Below are positions 1 through 9,515 of a stretch of DNA of 64,000 nucleotides, piece by piece (the first letter of the stretch is position 1; the number at the start of each line of letters is the position of its first letter). The notes beneath the pieces were generated by a model. The model was not told the DNA's origin. It ran no database searches and saw only the letters and a program-made list of their open reading frames with translations. A program made the position numbers and the translations under genes. Origin of the DNA: an uncultured Pirellulaceae bacterium (GTDB lineage Bacteria; Planctomycetota; Planctomycetia; Pirellulales; Pirellulaceae); the NCBI GenBank assembly GCA_937941455.1, contig CALDHM010000033.1, forward strand, positions 62,001 through 126,000, written 5' to 3'.

Positions 1-686
1 AGCACTTTTTCCGCAACGATTGAATAATCGTAATCGGTAGACAGAGGTCGCCATTGGAAACCGTCGAGCAGATGATTGGCCAACAGCCTGACCCGGGAAT
101 AAGGCTCATTTATTCCGAGTTGAGCCAAATTAGGATTACTGGCTGCCAATGAGTAGGCGCCAGAAACGAGGGACCACAGGCCGTAGACAAGATCCTGGGG
201 CGTGAACCCCTCAGGCAACTTTAAATTGTTTTCAGCCACGCCCGCGGACACGATTTTGGCGACGCTCGCCATGCACTGCATCTCGCACGACTGGAACTGT
301 TGACGCCGACGCTCACTTGCCTTTTCCCAGATCGAGGAAATACGGATCATTTGTTCCAGAAAAAAGTGGTGGGGATAAAGGCGGGCGAAAATCTCGGAAG
401 CCACCCCGATTCCTTGCAACCTTTCCCGCGATAACCCGGGAAATTCGCTTCCCCGGCGAAACAGCTCAATGCGACTTTCCATCGTGCGGATCCCCAACGC
501 CAAAATGATCTCTTCTTTATTTGGGAAATGGTTGTAAATCGTGCCTTTCGAGTATTCCAAAGACTCGGCGATTCGGTCCATGTTGAGGCCGTGATAGCCC
601 TCGGACAAAATCAGCGATTGGGCGACGCTGAGGATTTTTTCCTCGCGTTGTTGGATTTCGCGTTTTTTTCGTGTGACCTTAGTCAT
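1..686 (-). CDS. TetR/AcrR family transcriptional regulator (3' end beyond window)
   Basis: The minus-strand frame opens at ATG 686 and stays open to the window edge, giving at least 228 residues, so it is nearly full length for a TetR protein (usually 190-230). The N-terminal 60 residues form the TetR helix-turn-helix: IAESLEYSKGTIYNHFPNKEE is the classic recognition-helix region. The C-terminal ligand-binding half is not family-specific, so the effector is unknown. The gene is divergent from the glycosyltransferase at 903, and a palindrome plus direct repeats lie directly before its start, which suggests autoregulation (inference). Confidence 0.9.
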   Translation of the reverse strand, partial: MTKVTRKKREIQQREEKILSVAQSLILSEGYHGLNMDRIAESLEYSKGTIYNHFPNKEEIILALGIRTMESRIELFRRGSEFPGLSRERLQGIGVASEIFARLYPHHFFLEQMIRISSIWEKASERRRQQFQSCEMQCMASVAKIVSAGVAENNLKLPEGFTPQDLVYGLWSLVSGAYSLAASNPNLAQLGINEPYSRVRLLANHLLDGFQWRPLSTDYDYSIVAEKV

Positions 687-712
687 TTCGTCAATTATTG
701 ACGTTTCGTCAA
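686..712. promoter_or_regulatory. Candidate TetR operator: palindrome flanked by direct repeats
   Basis: Positions 689-703 read CGTCAATTATTGACG, a perfect 6-bp inverted repeat around a 3-bp centre. TTTCGTCAA occurs at 686-694 and again at 704-712, so three half-sites are packed in 27 bp touching the start codon of the tetR-type gene. TetR repressors usually bind such short palindromes in their own promoters. Seen: the repeats. Inferred: binding by this regulator. Confidence 0.5.
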
Positions 713-902
713 ATCTGTCAAGGGGCGGGAAGGGGATTTTTGAGAATCGTTAGAAATCTCCCAAAAATCCCAAATTTACAAGGTCTCGATCGATTCAGAC
801 GCCTATTTGAATGCACAAAAACGGCCGAATGTTCCGATAAATCCGAACAGACGACTCGTTTCACGCTTTCCCGCTCCGGTACCGAAGTTGAAGGGTAGCA
901 AC

Positions 903-2132
903 TTGCGAATATTTCCCCGTATCATCCGCTATCCTTTTCGTGTATTTCGCGGCGACGAAACATCAAACGCCGCCAATGACCAGTTGGACCTTTTGCTGGT
1001 GTCCCACGAAGCCTCCCGAACCGGTGCACCCCTGATCGCCTTAAATCTCCTGCGAAATTTTACGGGACGGTTTGGCCTGCAATGCGGCACCCTATTTAAC
1101 GATGGCGGCCCGTTGATTTCCGAGTTCGCACAAATCTCACGAGTCGAATGCCTCAACACGCAACGTTGCGAATCAACAGAATTAACAAGGAAGGTTCAAC
1201 GATTTCTTCATTTATCCGGCGGGCGTCCGCGAGTTGCTGTCTGCAACAGCATGGAGTCACGCTTTATCGCCGCGGAATTGGCCCGAGCCGGGATTCCGGT
1301 GGTCTCCCTCGTTCATGAGATGGCCAGTAGTTATACCGAAAGCGATTTTCATTTGATCAACGCCGCGTCCCAGCTCATCGTGTTCCCTTGTGAGGCGGTC
1401 GCCCAAGCGGCGCAGGACAAAGTGCCGCTTTCACCTGCCAAGATCCGCGTTTATCCCCAAGGATTGCTTCGCAGCGATTTCGGCAACCGAGTGGAGCGTC
1501 AAACGGCTCGGCAAGCGTTGCGAGCGGAACTTGGACTAATGGAAGGCAGCCGCATCGTGCTCGGTTGCGGGACACTCGACATGCGAAAAGGGATCGATCA
1601 TTTCGCTGCCATCGGCCGGGAATACCTGCGTCGGCATCCTGGATCGAATGTCTACTTCGTCTGGATGGGCGATGGACCGACCTGGACGCATTCGGTGTTG
1701 CACTACGTCAAGTTGGACTTGGAACGCAGCGGAGCGGCCGAGAATGTCAAGTTCATCGGCGAGCGGATCGAGGTCGAACAGTACTTCATGGGCGCTGACG
1801 TGTTTCTGCTGAGCTCGCGGGTTGACCCGTTCCCTTGCGTCGTTCACGAGGCGATGGCGGCTGGATTGCCAGTTGTCACCTTCGATGGTAGCGGTGGTGC
1901 GGCCGAAGCCATTGGTGGTGAGGCTGGATTTGCCGTTCCCTTTGGCGATTACTCCGCCGGCGTGAGCGCGATACATCGATTGCTCAACGACAGCCTGTTG
2001 TATCAAAGAATGCGTTCCGCGGCTCAGTCGCGGGTGTTCGAGAATTACCGTTTCGACGATTACGCCGAGAGGATTTGGTCGCTTTGCCGAACTCTGATGG
2101 ATCTGCCCGACGCGATCGCTCGCGCGGCTTGA
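903..2132 (+). CDS. Glycosyltransferase family 4 (GT-B fold)
   Basis: About 409 residues. The N-terminal Rossmann half carries LLLVSHEASRTGAPLIALNL, typical of GT4 enzymes that act on lipid-linked or cell-surface glycans. The C-terminal half has the sugar-nucleotide site: VLGCGTLDMRKGID, WMGDGP, and the signature VHEAMAAGLPVVTFDGSGG followed by AAE. I chose TTG 903, which has GAAGGG about 7 nt upstream; a TTG at 807 would add 32 atypical residues and lacks a ribosome-binding site. Donor and acceptor cannot be read from sequence. Divergent from the TetR gene, otherwise alone. Confidence 0.85.
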   Translation: MRIFPRIIRYPFRVFRGDETSNAANDQLDLLLVSHEASRTGAPLIALNLLRNFTGRFGLQCGTLFNDGGPLISEFAQISRVECLNTQRCESTELTRKVQRFLHLSGGRPRVAVCNSMESRFIAAELARAGIPVVSLVHEMASSYTESDFHLINAASQLIVFPCEAVAQAAQDKVPLSPAKIRVYPQGLLRSDFGNRVERQTARQALRAELGLMEGSRIVLGCGTLDMRKGIDHFAAIGREYLRRHPGSNVYFVWMGDGPTWTHSVLHYVKLDLERSGAAENVKFIGERIEVEQYFMGADVFLLSSRVDPFPCVVHEAMAAGLPVVTFDGSGGAAEAIGGEAGFAVPFGDYSAGVSAIHRLLNDSLLYQRMRSAAQSRVFENYRFDDYAERIWSLCRTLMDLPDAIARAA

Positions 2133-2502
2133 TGAGTTGCCGATTCAACTGCATGGCTACCTGTGCAAGCAGCACCTCGAGCGCGCTTCCGGCCGAGGCG
2201 CCGGACCTTGGGGTGATTCATATTGATGCCCGCTGTCGGCGCCACGGTTGAAAAAATGCCAAAAGATCGCTCTTTTGAATCAATTTGTTGCGGTTCGAAC
2301 GATCGATAATGGTTTGACTTTATACTCGATACTAGACGCGGCAGCGACGAATGCTCACAATAAATTTGATTGAGCGCACTCGCATTTGTAAGAGACTGCC
2401 GGGAGAAGGGGCATCGGCAACCGATCGGTGCGTTTGGACAATCGTATTCGAAACAGGTCTTGGAATGTAGCTTCCGTTGGTTCGTAAAAGGAATTCGGTG
2501 TG
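2133..2502. other. Intergenic gap; weak stem-loop only
   Basis: No coding signal is convincing here. The only structure I see is CAAAAGA-TCGC-TCTTTTG at 2260-2277, a perfect 7-bp stem with a 4-nt loop. It is AT-rich and might weakly terminate the glycosyltransferase transcript. A plus-strand open frame from 2370 runs through the next gene in another register and is a shadow. Confidence 0.4.
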
Positions 2503-3273
2503 ATGAGCGATTACAATCCGTTTACGTCCCCGCAAACACAGCCAGAGCAACTGGACGCGAGCACTTCTGCTCACACGTTCGCCGGCTACGATTATTTGGC
2601 AAATTTTACGTTCTTTTTTCAAAGTCCCAATTGGCTCATGAACTGGTTGCTGCTGACGATCGTCGGCATCATTCCCATTTTGGGGCCGATCGTCCTGATG
2701 GGCTATCACTACGAAATTATTGGGAATCTAGTCTACCTACGGCAGCCTCGCTACCCGGACTTCGACTTCAGCCGTTTTGGGGTTTACCTTGGACGGGGTA
2801 TCTGGCCGTTTTTGATCACGATCATTGTTGGTATTTGTGCGACTCCGATTTTCGTGATCATCGCAATAATTTTTGGGCTGATGATCGAGGGCGGTGGGGG
2901 ACCAGAAAAAGCCTTGGTCTTCGTCGCAGCATCCATGATGTACGTAGTGTTTATCGTGCTTGGTTTGTTGATCAATGGTCTGATAATGCCCTTGCAACTC
3001 CGCTCAGGGCTCTCGCAGAATTTTGGGCAGGGATTCAATTTTTCCTTCGCATTCGATTTTCTAAGCAAGGTTTGGTTGGAGCTTTTGTTGGGAATAATTT
3101 TTATCGGTTTCGTCACGACGATTTTGGCGCTCGTGGGAATTCTGGCGTTGTGTGTTGGCTACCTGTTCGCCTTTTCGCTCGGATTCATGGCGATGGGGTA
3201 TCACCAGTATCAACTGTATCTCTGCTACCTCGGTCGCGGTGGAGAGTTGATTCCCTATCAACCGAGCACTTAG
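2503..3273 (+). CDS. DUF4013 family membrane protein
   Basis: 256 residues, integral membrane. After a polar N-terminus (NPFTSPQTQP) come about six hydrophobic segments, including LLLTIVGIIPILGPIVLMGY, the region around WPFLITIIVGI, a segment near VVFIVLGLLINGLIMPL and two near the C-terminus. The GYHYEIIGNL and FSRFGVYLGRG stretches match the DUF4013 pattern that is abundant in planctomycetes. Function is unknown. ATG 2503 has GGAA upstream; a GTG one codon earlier (2500) is possible. The next gene starts 12 nt downstream, so the two are probably co-transcribed. Confidence 0.75.
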   Translation: MSDYNPFTSPQTQPEQLDASTSAHTFAGYDYLANFTFFFQSPNWLMNWLLLTIVGIIPILGPIVLMGYHYEIIGNLVYLRQPRYPDFDFSRFGVYLGRGIWPFLITIIVGICATPIFVIIAIIFGLMIEGGGGPEKALVFVAASMMYVVFIVLGLLINGLIMPLQLRSGLSQNFGQGFNFSFAFDFLSKVWLELLLGIIFIGFVTTILALVGILALCVGYLFAFSLGFMAMGYHQYQLYLCYLGRGGELIPYQPST

Positions 3274-3285
3274 AGATTGGCGGAG

Positions 3286-4371
3286 ATGGCAGGCAGTTGT
3301 TTTCTCGCGTTGTCGCAGCGGGGAAGTCGCGAGAGCCGGGCACACCCGGCCAAACCGATCGGCCGGGGGAGCTGGCAACACCGTCGACTGCTGTACCTGC
3401 TCCCAATCTTGCTCTTCGTGAGCCAATTTTCTTCGCGCGCAGCTTGTGCCCAAGAGGGCAGTGTCGACGAACCGCGCGATCGCTGGTCCATTCGATTCGA
3501 GGAGGCCAAAAACCAAGTCAAGGTTCTGATCGGAGATCAGCATTTCACCACGGTGGTTATGAATGAATTTCCCAAACCGATCCTTGATCCGGTCTACGCG
3601 CCGGGACAACTCGCGGTGACACGCCACTATCCCATGCGGCGGGTAGCGGGTGAGGCCGATGACCATCCTCATCACAAATCGATTTGGTTTGCGCATGGCG
3701 ATGTGAATGGCGTCGACTTTTGGGCCGAAAAGGGGCGCATCAAAACCCTCGAGTGGACCTGGAACACGGAGGAACGAAACGTCCGGTTGCACAATCAGTG
3801 GCTCGATGAAGATCGCGTCATATGTGAGGATCGCACCGAGTATTGTTTCGGTGGCGATCGACATTCGCGATGGATCGATGTCGAGGTAAATTGGTTGGCC
3901 ACGGAATCGGATCTAGAGTTAGGAGATACCAAAGAGGGAACTTTTGCGATTCGTACCCATCCAGGCTTGCAATTGACTCCCGATCCGCGACGCGGCGTTC
4001 ACGAGGTGTTCGGCCAGGCTTGCAATAGTGAGGGCGACCGCGGCCCGCAAGTGTGGGGCAAGCGTGCGGCTTGGGTGCAGTACACTGGGCAAATCGAGGG
4101 GCAGCAGGTGGCACTCATGATGATGGATGCTCCGAGCAATCCGCGGCATCCTACCACCTGGCATGCCCGTGATTATGGATTGATTGCAGCGAACCCGTTC
4201 GGCCTTTCGGATTTTCTAAAACAACCCAAAGGAAGCGGACAGATGACGATCGAGCATGGCGGGAGTCTCCGACTGCGGTATCGCATTCTGTTGATTGCTC
4301 CGGTGGACGAAGCATTTGACCCGGTTGACGCTTATCGGCAATACCGCGAAAGTGAAGCCAACGGTGAGTAA
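3286..4371 (+). CDS. Secreted DUF6807 / PmoA-family protein
   Basis: About 361 residues. A long positively charged N-terminus is followed by a hydrophobic segment (LLYLLPILLFVSQF) and AACAQ, which looks like a signal peptide. The mature part has RHYPMRRV, DDHPHHKSIWFAHGDVNG and DFW, the motif cluster of the DUF6807 (PmoA-like) family found in planctomycetes and Bacteroidetes near carbohydrate catabolism genes. The name PmoA here is an annotation tradition and not a link to methane oxidation. The His-rich HPHHKS motif suggests metal or sugar binding (inference). ATG 3286 is preferred over TTG 3277. Confidence 0.75.
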   Translation: MAGSCFLALSQRGSRESRAHPAKPIGRGSWQHRRLLYLLPILLFVSQFSSRAACAQEGSVDEPRDRWSIRFEEAKNQVKVLIGDQHFTTVVMNEFPKPILDPVYAPGQLAVTRHYPMRRVAGEADDHPHHKSIWFAHGDVNGVDFWAEKGRIKTLEWTWNTEERNVRLHNQWLDEDRVICEDRTEYCFGGDRHSRWIDVEVNWLATESDLELGDTKEGTFAIRTHPGLQLTPDPRRGVHEVFGQACNSEGDRGPQVWGKRAAWVQYTGQIEGQQVALMMMDAPSNPRHPTTWHARDYGLIAANPFGLSDFLKQPKGSGQMTIEHGGSLRLRYRILLIAPVDEAFDPVDAYRQYRESEANGE

Positions 4372-4493
4372 GATTTTCCTACGGCGTTCGGCAATCCCTG
4401 GGCTTGTTACCTCCCTGGGGAGTACGGAGCGCGGGTGGGTGACAGCCCGATGCTTTCACGTGCGGAGCCAGCAACAAAAAGATCGATGAAACG

Positions 4494-5270
4494 ATGACTT
4501 TGGAAATCAACTTGTCTCTTAGTCGGACTGACAGCGAGCCTGGGGCCGGGCCGATCGTCGTCGGTTGGTTTTTGACCGAGGACAAAGCGGGGGTTTTGTT
4601 CGATTCTCCCGAGAGATTGGTCTCGCGGGGCGTCAACAAAACGCATGCCAAGTCGGCCGCGCGGTGCCCCGCCGTGATCCAAATGGAAAGTCGCTTTTTT
4701 GTGGTCAATTGCCCGTATGACCTGCACTTGGGGCTGACGCGGGACGACAAGGGAATTCCGCGGTTGGTGAATCGTCTCGGCGAGGCATCGCCCGTGCGGG
4801 GGAACAAGTTGAATCAGTTGCTGACTGTCGTCAACGAAGCGGAGTGGCGCTATCCCAATCGTCCGACCATCCAATTGCTATTGCCTTATTGTTTCGTCGC
4901 TGATGAAGTGGTTTACCTCACGCAAGTTGGTCCGTTTGCCCATTATCGGGCCGAGCCGCTCCCGGGGACGATTTTTGGCGGTCGTTTCCCCATCAACGTG
5001 TGGCCTCGGCCGCTGATGTGGGCGTTCGAGTGGCATGATCCCAGCAAGGATTTGATTCTCAAGCGAGGTGAGCCGTTGTTCTATTGCCAATTCGAGGGTA
5101 TCAATCCGGAGCGGCGGGTCGAATTGATCGAGGCCGAACGGACGCCCGCGTTGACCGAGTACATGGATCGCATTTCGGGAGTCGTCAATTATGTCAGTCA
5201 GACGTTTAGTCTCTTTGCGGCGGCCGAATCGATGCGGCCGCAACGCTTGTTGACGCCCAAACAGAGATAG
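4494..5270 (+). CDS. Conserved hypothetical protein, possibly DUF6065-like
   Basis: 258 residues, no signal peptide or membrane segment. I do not recognise it with certainty. The C-terminal half alternates short beta-like stretches (IQLLLPYCFVADE, WPRPLMWAFEWHD, LKRGEPLFYCQFEG) in an order that reminds me of DUF6065 proteins. Beginning MTLEINLSLSRTDSEPGAG, it sits 122 nt after the DUF6807 gene and is convergent with the Na/Pi cotransporter gene, 21 nt away. The start ATG 4494 has only a weak ribosome-binding site. Function unknown. Confidence 0.6.
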   Translation: MTLEINLSLSRTDSEPGAGPIVVGWFLTEDKAGVLFDSPERLVSRGVNKTHAKSAARCPAVIQMESRFFVVNCPYDLHLGLTRDDKGIPRLVNRLGEASPVRGNKLNQLLTVVNEAEWRYPNRPTIQLLLPYCFVADEVVYLTQVGPFAHYRAEPLPGTIFGGRFPINVWPRPLMWAFEWHDPSKDLILKRGEPLFYCQFEGINPERRVELIEAERTPALTEYMDRISGVVNYVSQTFSLFAAAESMRPQRLLTPKQR

Positions 5271-5291
5271 ACGCCGCTCGCCGTTCGGCAA

Positions 5292-7013
5292 TCAGGTGCG
5301 TGGTTGGGTTTTCGTGCCCGACAAAGCCTGGTGAGCGTTGAGGATGTGGGCCCTGACGCGGCGGTAGTGGGTCAGTATGGCTGAATAAGCGAGGGTCAGC
5401 CGCGGATCAGCACTGGTTTCCACGACTCGATTGAGCAGTTGATCCCGCAGTTGCGCGATGCTGGCCGCAATGTCCCTGCTGGTCTGCTTGGCCAACGCCT
5501 CGGAGATCGGCGTTTGGGTTTCGTAGGCTTGCACGGCTTCAACCAGAAACGGAAAAACCTTGTCATGCAATTCGCGCAGTTCTTCAATCTGCCGCGGATC
5601 GAACTGAAGACCTTGATTTCTCAGCCGAGCCAATTCCTTGATAATGCTGCCGAGGAAGTCGCAAGTCGATTCGAATTCGTGGGCCAAGCGTAGCTGAGCT
5701 CGGCCTTCCTCGACGATCGCCTGCGGAATGTTGCTTTGCAAAACCTCGGTAAGAAACGCGACCACCTCGCGCTCGATGTTATCGAGAATCTCCTCGCGGC
5801 GCAGAGCTCGTTTGGCGAGTTCCTCATCCCACGGACCCTCGTAACCGATTTTGCGAACGAACGTCATCATTTCGACGCTCAGTTTTCCCATCTGGATGAT
5901 TTCGCGGCGGCTTTGTTCAATGCCGATGATCGGGCTGTCCACACTTCCGGCATCCAGGTGCACGAGATGGGGCACCTCGGCTTGCTCAGGCTCAGGAACT
6001 AGCCATTCAAGGAATCTTGTGAATTGCCGAATGAAAGGGAGAAAAACGATGGTATTGGCGACGTTGAACGACGTGTGCATGGTAGCGATCGCCGCAGTAA
6101 TGATCGACGCATATTGCAAGGGGTTCTCGAAATCTTTGTACTGCATCGTCAGCGGATTGACCCCGTGCACCGCCCCGATTCCCCAGCCGATCAACCGAAT
6201 CACCAGCGGGAAGACGAATACCATCCAAGTCACGCCGATGACGTTAAACAGTACATGGGCGTAAGCCGCTCGTTTGGCGGTGCGATTGGCCGACAGCGAC
6301 GCCAAGACCACCGTAATTGTTGTGCCGATATTTTCGCCGAGGATCACCGCGGCAGCGACGGGAAACGGAACCAATCCGGTCGACGCAGCGGCAACGAGAA
6401 TGCCGAGAGCGGCGCTGCTGCTCTGGATGGCAAAGGTCAGCAGGCAACCGACGCCGACGCAGACCAAAATACCCCAAAAATTCTCGACCTTGAGTTGCTG
6501 AATCCATTCCTTGATCTGCGGCATTTCGCGAATCGGCTCGACACCTTGCTTCATCAGTTCCAGACCGAAGAAAACCAATCCTAATCCAAGCAAGGCCATC
6601 GCGATGAACCGCAGTCGATCACGTTTGGTGAATACGTATACCAGCGCCGAGATTCCCGCGATCGGGAGTCCGTACTTGCCGACCTTCAAGACAAGAATCC
6701 ATCCGGTGATGGTCGTGCCGATATTAGCGCCCATGATGAAGCCGACAGCTTGGTGCAGCTTCATCAAACCTGCGTTGACCAATCCCACCATGATCACCGT
6801 CGCGATACTAGAACTCTGCACGAGCAAGGTAAAGGTGGTGCCGGTGGCGGTCGCGGCAAAACGATTGTCGGTCACGCGACTGACCATATTCCGAAGGCTG
6901 GGGCCGGCAATCGTCTGAATGCCTTCGGACATGTACTTCATGCCCAGCATGAAAATTCCGAGCCCCCCAATCGTTGGGAGGAGAATCGACAGCGTCTGGT
7001 TAATCGCTTCCAT
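5292..7013 (-). CDS. Na/Pi cotransporter family protein with PhoU-like C-terminal domain
   Basis: 573 residues. Residues 1 to about 340 form the NptA/YjbB-type membrane domain with the duplicated inverted repeats; the two signature QSSS motifs are visible as LLVQSSSIAT (near residue 65) and FAIQSSSAAL (near residue 198). The remaining 200 residues are soluble and helical (RRAEILDN-type heptads, SRRDIAASIAQL region) and correspond to the PhoU-like tail of this family. These proteins move inorganic phosphate with Na+, in bacteria often outward. Monocistronic; upstream lies a 250-bp leader without obvious structure. Confidence 0.9.
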   Translation of the reverse strand: MEAINQTLSILLPTIGGLGIFMLGMKYMSEGIQTIAGPSLRNMVSRVTDNRFAATATGTTFTLLVQSSSIATVIMVGLVNAGLMKLHQAVGFIMGANIGTTITGWILVLKVGKYGLPIAGISALVYVFTKRDRLRFIAMALLGLGLVFFGLELMKQGVEPIREMPQIKEWIQQLKVENFWGILVCVGVGCLLTFAIQSSSAALGILVAAASTGLVPFPVAAAVILGENIGTTITVVLASLSANRTAKRAAYAHVLFNVIGVTWMVFVFPLVIRLIGWGIGAVHGVNPLTMQYKDFENPLQYASIITAAIATMHTSFNVANTIVFLPFIRQFTRFLEWLVPEPEQAEVPHLVHLDAGSVDSPIIGIEQSRREIIQMGKLSVEMMTFVRKIGYEGPWDEELAKRALRREEILDNIEREVVAFLTEVLQSNIPQAIVEEGRAQLRLAHEFESTCDFLGSIIKELARLRNQGLQFDPRQIEELRELHDKVFPFLVEAVQAYETQTPISEALAKQTSRDIAASIAQLRDQLLNRVVETSADPRLTLAYSAILTHYRRVRAHILNAHQALSGTKTQPRT

Positions 7014-7264
7014 ACAAAAGCATTAAATTGGCAGCATTCGCTAAAAACGCGATTATTGCCGAATTTTTGCTTTTCGCCCAGGCGGGCAACCGGTCGCAAA
7101 CCCCAAACGATCGAGAAAAATCACGGGATTTTTCACCATCATCGCTGAAATCGCATGAAGATGCAGAATTGTTAAGACGACGACGGTCGCATTCTGGACC
7201 GCAAGCTTTTAATGGCCGCAGCGAAAATCATCGCCATGTACGAACACCGTGTCGGGAACGACCG

Positions 7265-7822
7265 TTATCTCCGCGAGTCGTCCGGATACCATCTCGGCTG
7301 TCCACGCCGCGGCGGTTGCACCTTGGATTCGTCCCACCAGGCGTTCCCCCCCCATAGACTTTCACTGATTGAGTCCCAGGTCTTCGTTGTGTTTTGCCAA
7401 ATTTCCTCCCGAGCGCTGCGCCACGCGGCGGATGATCGAGAACTCCACTCGTGGAACGTTTCGCGTCCTTGTTGAAACAGCTCCCGAGTATTCTTGCCGA
7501 ACTGTTCAAAAACGCTTTCTCGCTCGACGTCGCGCTCCAGCAGCAAGCTCGGGCGATTTGGTTTCAGCCAGCTCGTTCCCCGCGCGGTTTCCGATTTTTC
7601 GGCGCGCGAGGACGGGTCGTGCTGTGTGGCCGGGTTTCGCTGGTGAACCGTTTGATTGTCCGCTGCTACTCCGGCCATTGGCTTCACGTTGTGATCAATG
7701 ATCCGCGGTGATCGCTCACGCTGCAGGGTGCGGTAGTCGAGTTGTTGCGCGTAGGTCAGCGGCAGAAAACTGACGGCCAGTAGGCCGGACCAGGAGATCG
7801 AGTAAACGACTTGTCTCATCAT
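7265..7822 (-). CDS. Small secreted hypothetical protein
   Basis: About 185 residues from ATG 7822. The N-terminus MMRQVVYSISWSGLLAVSFL ending in TYAQQ is a good Sec signal peptide with cleavage after AQ or YA. The mature part is polar, rich in Arg, Ser and Trp (for example FHEWSSRSSAAW and LWGGNAWWDE), without cysteine pairs or a known domain. The frame opens earlier (7927), but the signal peptide argues for 7822. Function unknown. Confidence 0.5.
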   Translation of the reverse strand: MMRQVVYSISWSGLLAVSFLPLTYAQQLDYRTLQRERSPRIIDHNVKPMAGVAADNQTVHQRNPATQHDPSSRAEKSETARGTSWLKPNRPSLLLERDVERESVFEQFGKNTRELFQQGRETFHEWSSRSSAAWRSAREEIWQNTTKTWDSISESLWGGNAWWDESKVQPPRRGQPRWYPDDSRR

Positions 7823-8301
7823 GCTGGCGGCGTCCGATTCAAGTTGTATTTCTCCAAAATTTACAGGAAAATTCCAAATTTGCGGGGATGTGTCCAGTCC
7901 AATTTTTAACGCGGATCGCCGAAACAATCGTCGGATCTCGGTTGAGGCGGAACGTTGGAATCAAATTTCTTGCAAACGACTGAATTGCTAGCTCCGCAAG
8001 GTGATACGCGATCTCGTTGGCAGCACCCGAGGTTCACCATGTACACGAAACCAGGTGCCGTTTTCCTGCCGACGGCTGCCGAAACGGATTAAACTTAGGG
8101 GAACTGTTCATACGTTTGGCGTCTCGTCCGTTGACCGCCAGCGGGAGCGAATTCGACACGATGTACGTGAAGCTGCCGACGCGGCGCCGTCGTCCAATTC
8201 GCGTTGGCGTGTATCGCTAACGCAAGAAAGTTACAACTTAGATAAGCTGCGGCGCGGCGCGCAATCGCGAATTGAATCTCGCCTCAGAAAATGTTTGAAG
8301 C
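7823..8301. other. Intergenic gap with no recognisable feature
   Basis: Divergent region between the small secreted protein and proC. Short open frames (for example 8017-8220) have no domain, no good ribosome-binding site and Arg-rich out-of-frame composition. No repeat, RNA gene or clear promoter was found. Confidence 0.4.
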
Positions 8302-9111
8302 ATGACCGGAAACAAGCGAATGAAGATCGGATTTATTGGTGCTGGGCAAATGGCCCAAGCCTTGGCTCGGGGCTTTGCCCACGGCTGGCCAGACCTTGAA
8401 GTCATCGCCAGCGATGTGGATGAACAGGCTCGCCAGCGATTCCTGGCTCAGGTCCCCCGCGCGCGGACTGTGACTGAGAATCGCGTTTTATTGCCGGAGT
8501 GCCCAACACTGTTCTTAGCGGTCAAACCCCAAGCGGTGGACCGAGTTTTCCGCGACTTGGATTTGCGGCGTCACGGCAGTGTTTTGGTTTCGATGGTGGC
8601 CGGGCTCTCGGTCGCGAAGCTAAAAAATTTATCGGGAGCTTCGCAGGTGTTGAGGATCATGCCCAACACCCCCGCCTTGATTCAACAAGGAGCGATCGCG
8701 CTTGCCCGCAGCGACTCGGTCCCACCGGAAATCTACCAACAGGTTTTCCGGTTGCTGCAAAGCGTGGGTCGGGTTGTCGAAGTCGAGGAAAGTCAATTGG
8801 ATGCCGTCACGGGTTTAGCGGGTTCCGGGCCGGCTTTTGTGCTGGAGTTTCTCGAGGGTTTGATTGATGGCGGTGTCAAATGCGGCTTACCGAGAACCAC
8901 CGCTACCGATTTGGCAGTGCAAACCGTGCTTGGCACAGCAGCGATGTTGCAATCCGTCGCGACCCATCCAGCGCAATTGCGAGATCAAGTCACCAGTCCC
9001 GGAGGTACCACGAGTTTCGGTTTGCACGTGCTGCATCAGGCGGCGTTCCGCGGCACAGTGATCGCCGCGGTCGAGGCCGCCAGCGAACGGGCTCGCGCAC
9101 TCGGCGGATGA
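8302..9111 (+). CDS. proC: Pyrroline-5-carboxylate reductase
   Basis: 269 residues. ProC catalyses the NAD(P)H-dependent last step of proline synthesis, 1-pyrroline-5-carboxylate to proline, in the cytoplasm. The N-terminus MKIGFIGAGQMAQALARGF is the Rossmann nucleotide-binding motif; VLRIMPNTPALIQQGAIALA and GLAGSGPAF are family signatures, and LRDQVTSPGGTTSFGLHVL is the C-terminal substrate/dimer signature. Length is normal. The start may be ATG 8320 (MKIG), six codons later. It stands alone between two intergenic gaps. Confidence 0.95.
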   Translation: MTGNKRMKIGFIGAGQMAQALARGFAHGWPDLEVIASDVDEQARQRFLAQVPRARTVTENRVLLPECPTLFLAVKPQAVDRVFRDLDLRRHGSVLVSMVAGLSVAKLKNLSGASQVLRIMPNTPALIQQGAIALARSDSVPPEIYQQVFRLLQSVGRVVEVEESQLDAVTGLAGSGPAFVLEFLEGLIDGGVKCGLPRTTATDLAVQTVLGTAAMLQSVATHPAQLRDQVTSPGGTTSFGLHVLHQAAFRGTVIAAVEAASERARALGG

Positions 9112-9515
9112 AATGTTGTTCAAAGCCTATGTCAAAACCCAGCCCTCCGTTCTCCCAATGCGGGGGCGACCGGCTCGGCAGGGAAGGGGTGCTGGGCTAG
9201 GCTTTGTCCCGAAACGATAAACCAGAACGCGATAGCGTCCGGTTATCGCGAGAACTGCGAGCTAGCGTCCTGCGGCTGACGGGTTTTGGCACAAGGCCGA
9301 GACTCTAGGTCAGGATGTGTTTGCTTCTCAACAAACTCTTTGACAGGCGTTGAGAAAACATTCGCGGTTGAGCTTCGCGACTCAAAGTGCAAGGTCTCAC
9401 CGCGCATCGATCGAGAACGTTAAGAACTGATGTAGTGGCCGATGCCAGATTGGCGCCGATCGGTCGATTACGTCAAAATACGTCCCGGTCAGGAGTAATA
9501 TCCGCGAGGTGAATC
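9112..9515. other. Intergenic gap containing repeat R1 copy 1
   Basis: No gene. The central part is an R1 element (9200-9298, listed separately). A lone end-like string CAAAGCCTA at 9122-9130 may be the residue of another copy. The last 40 bp contain the ribosome-binding site GAGGTG of the next gene. Confidence 0.5.
9200..9298. repeat. Dispersed inverted-end repeat R1, copy 1
   Basis: 99 bp. Left end GGCTTTGTCCCGAAAC and right end GTTTTGGCACAAGGCC are imperfect inverted repeats; the left end is preceded by CTA. The inner core reads GCGTCCGGTTATCGCGAGAA then GCTAGCGTCCTGCGGCTGA, which matches copies 2 and 6 in the same orientation. Confidence 0.75.

Noticed and set aside
2370-3566. 398-codon plus-strand frame over the DUF4013 gene
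   Set aside because: It overlaps two genes with clear domains in other frames and its own translation is Arg-rich without a domain.
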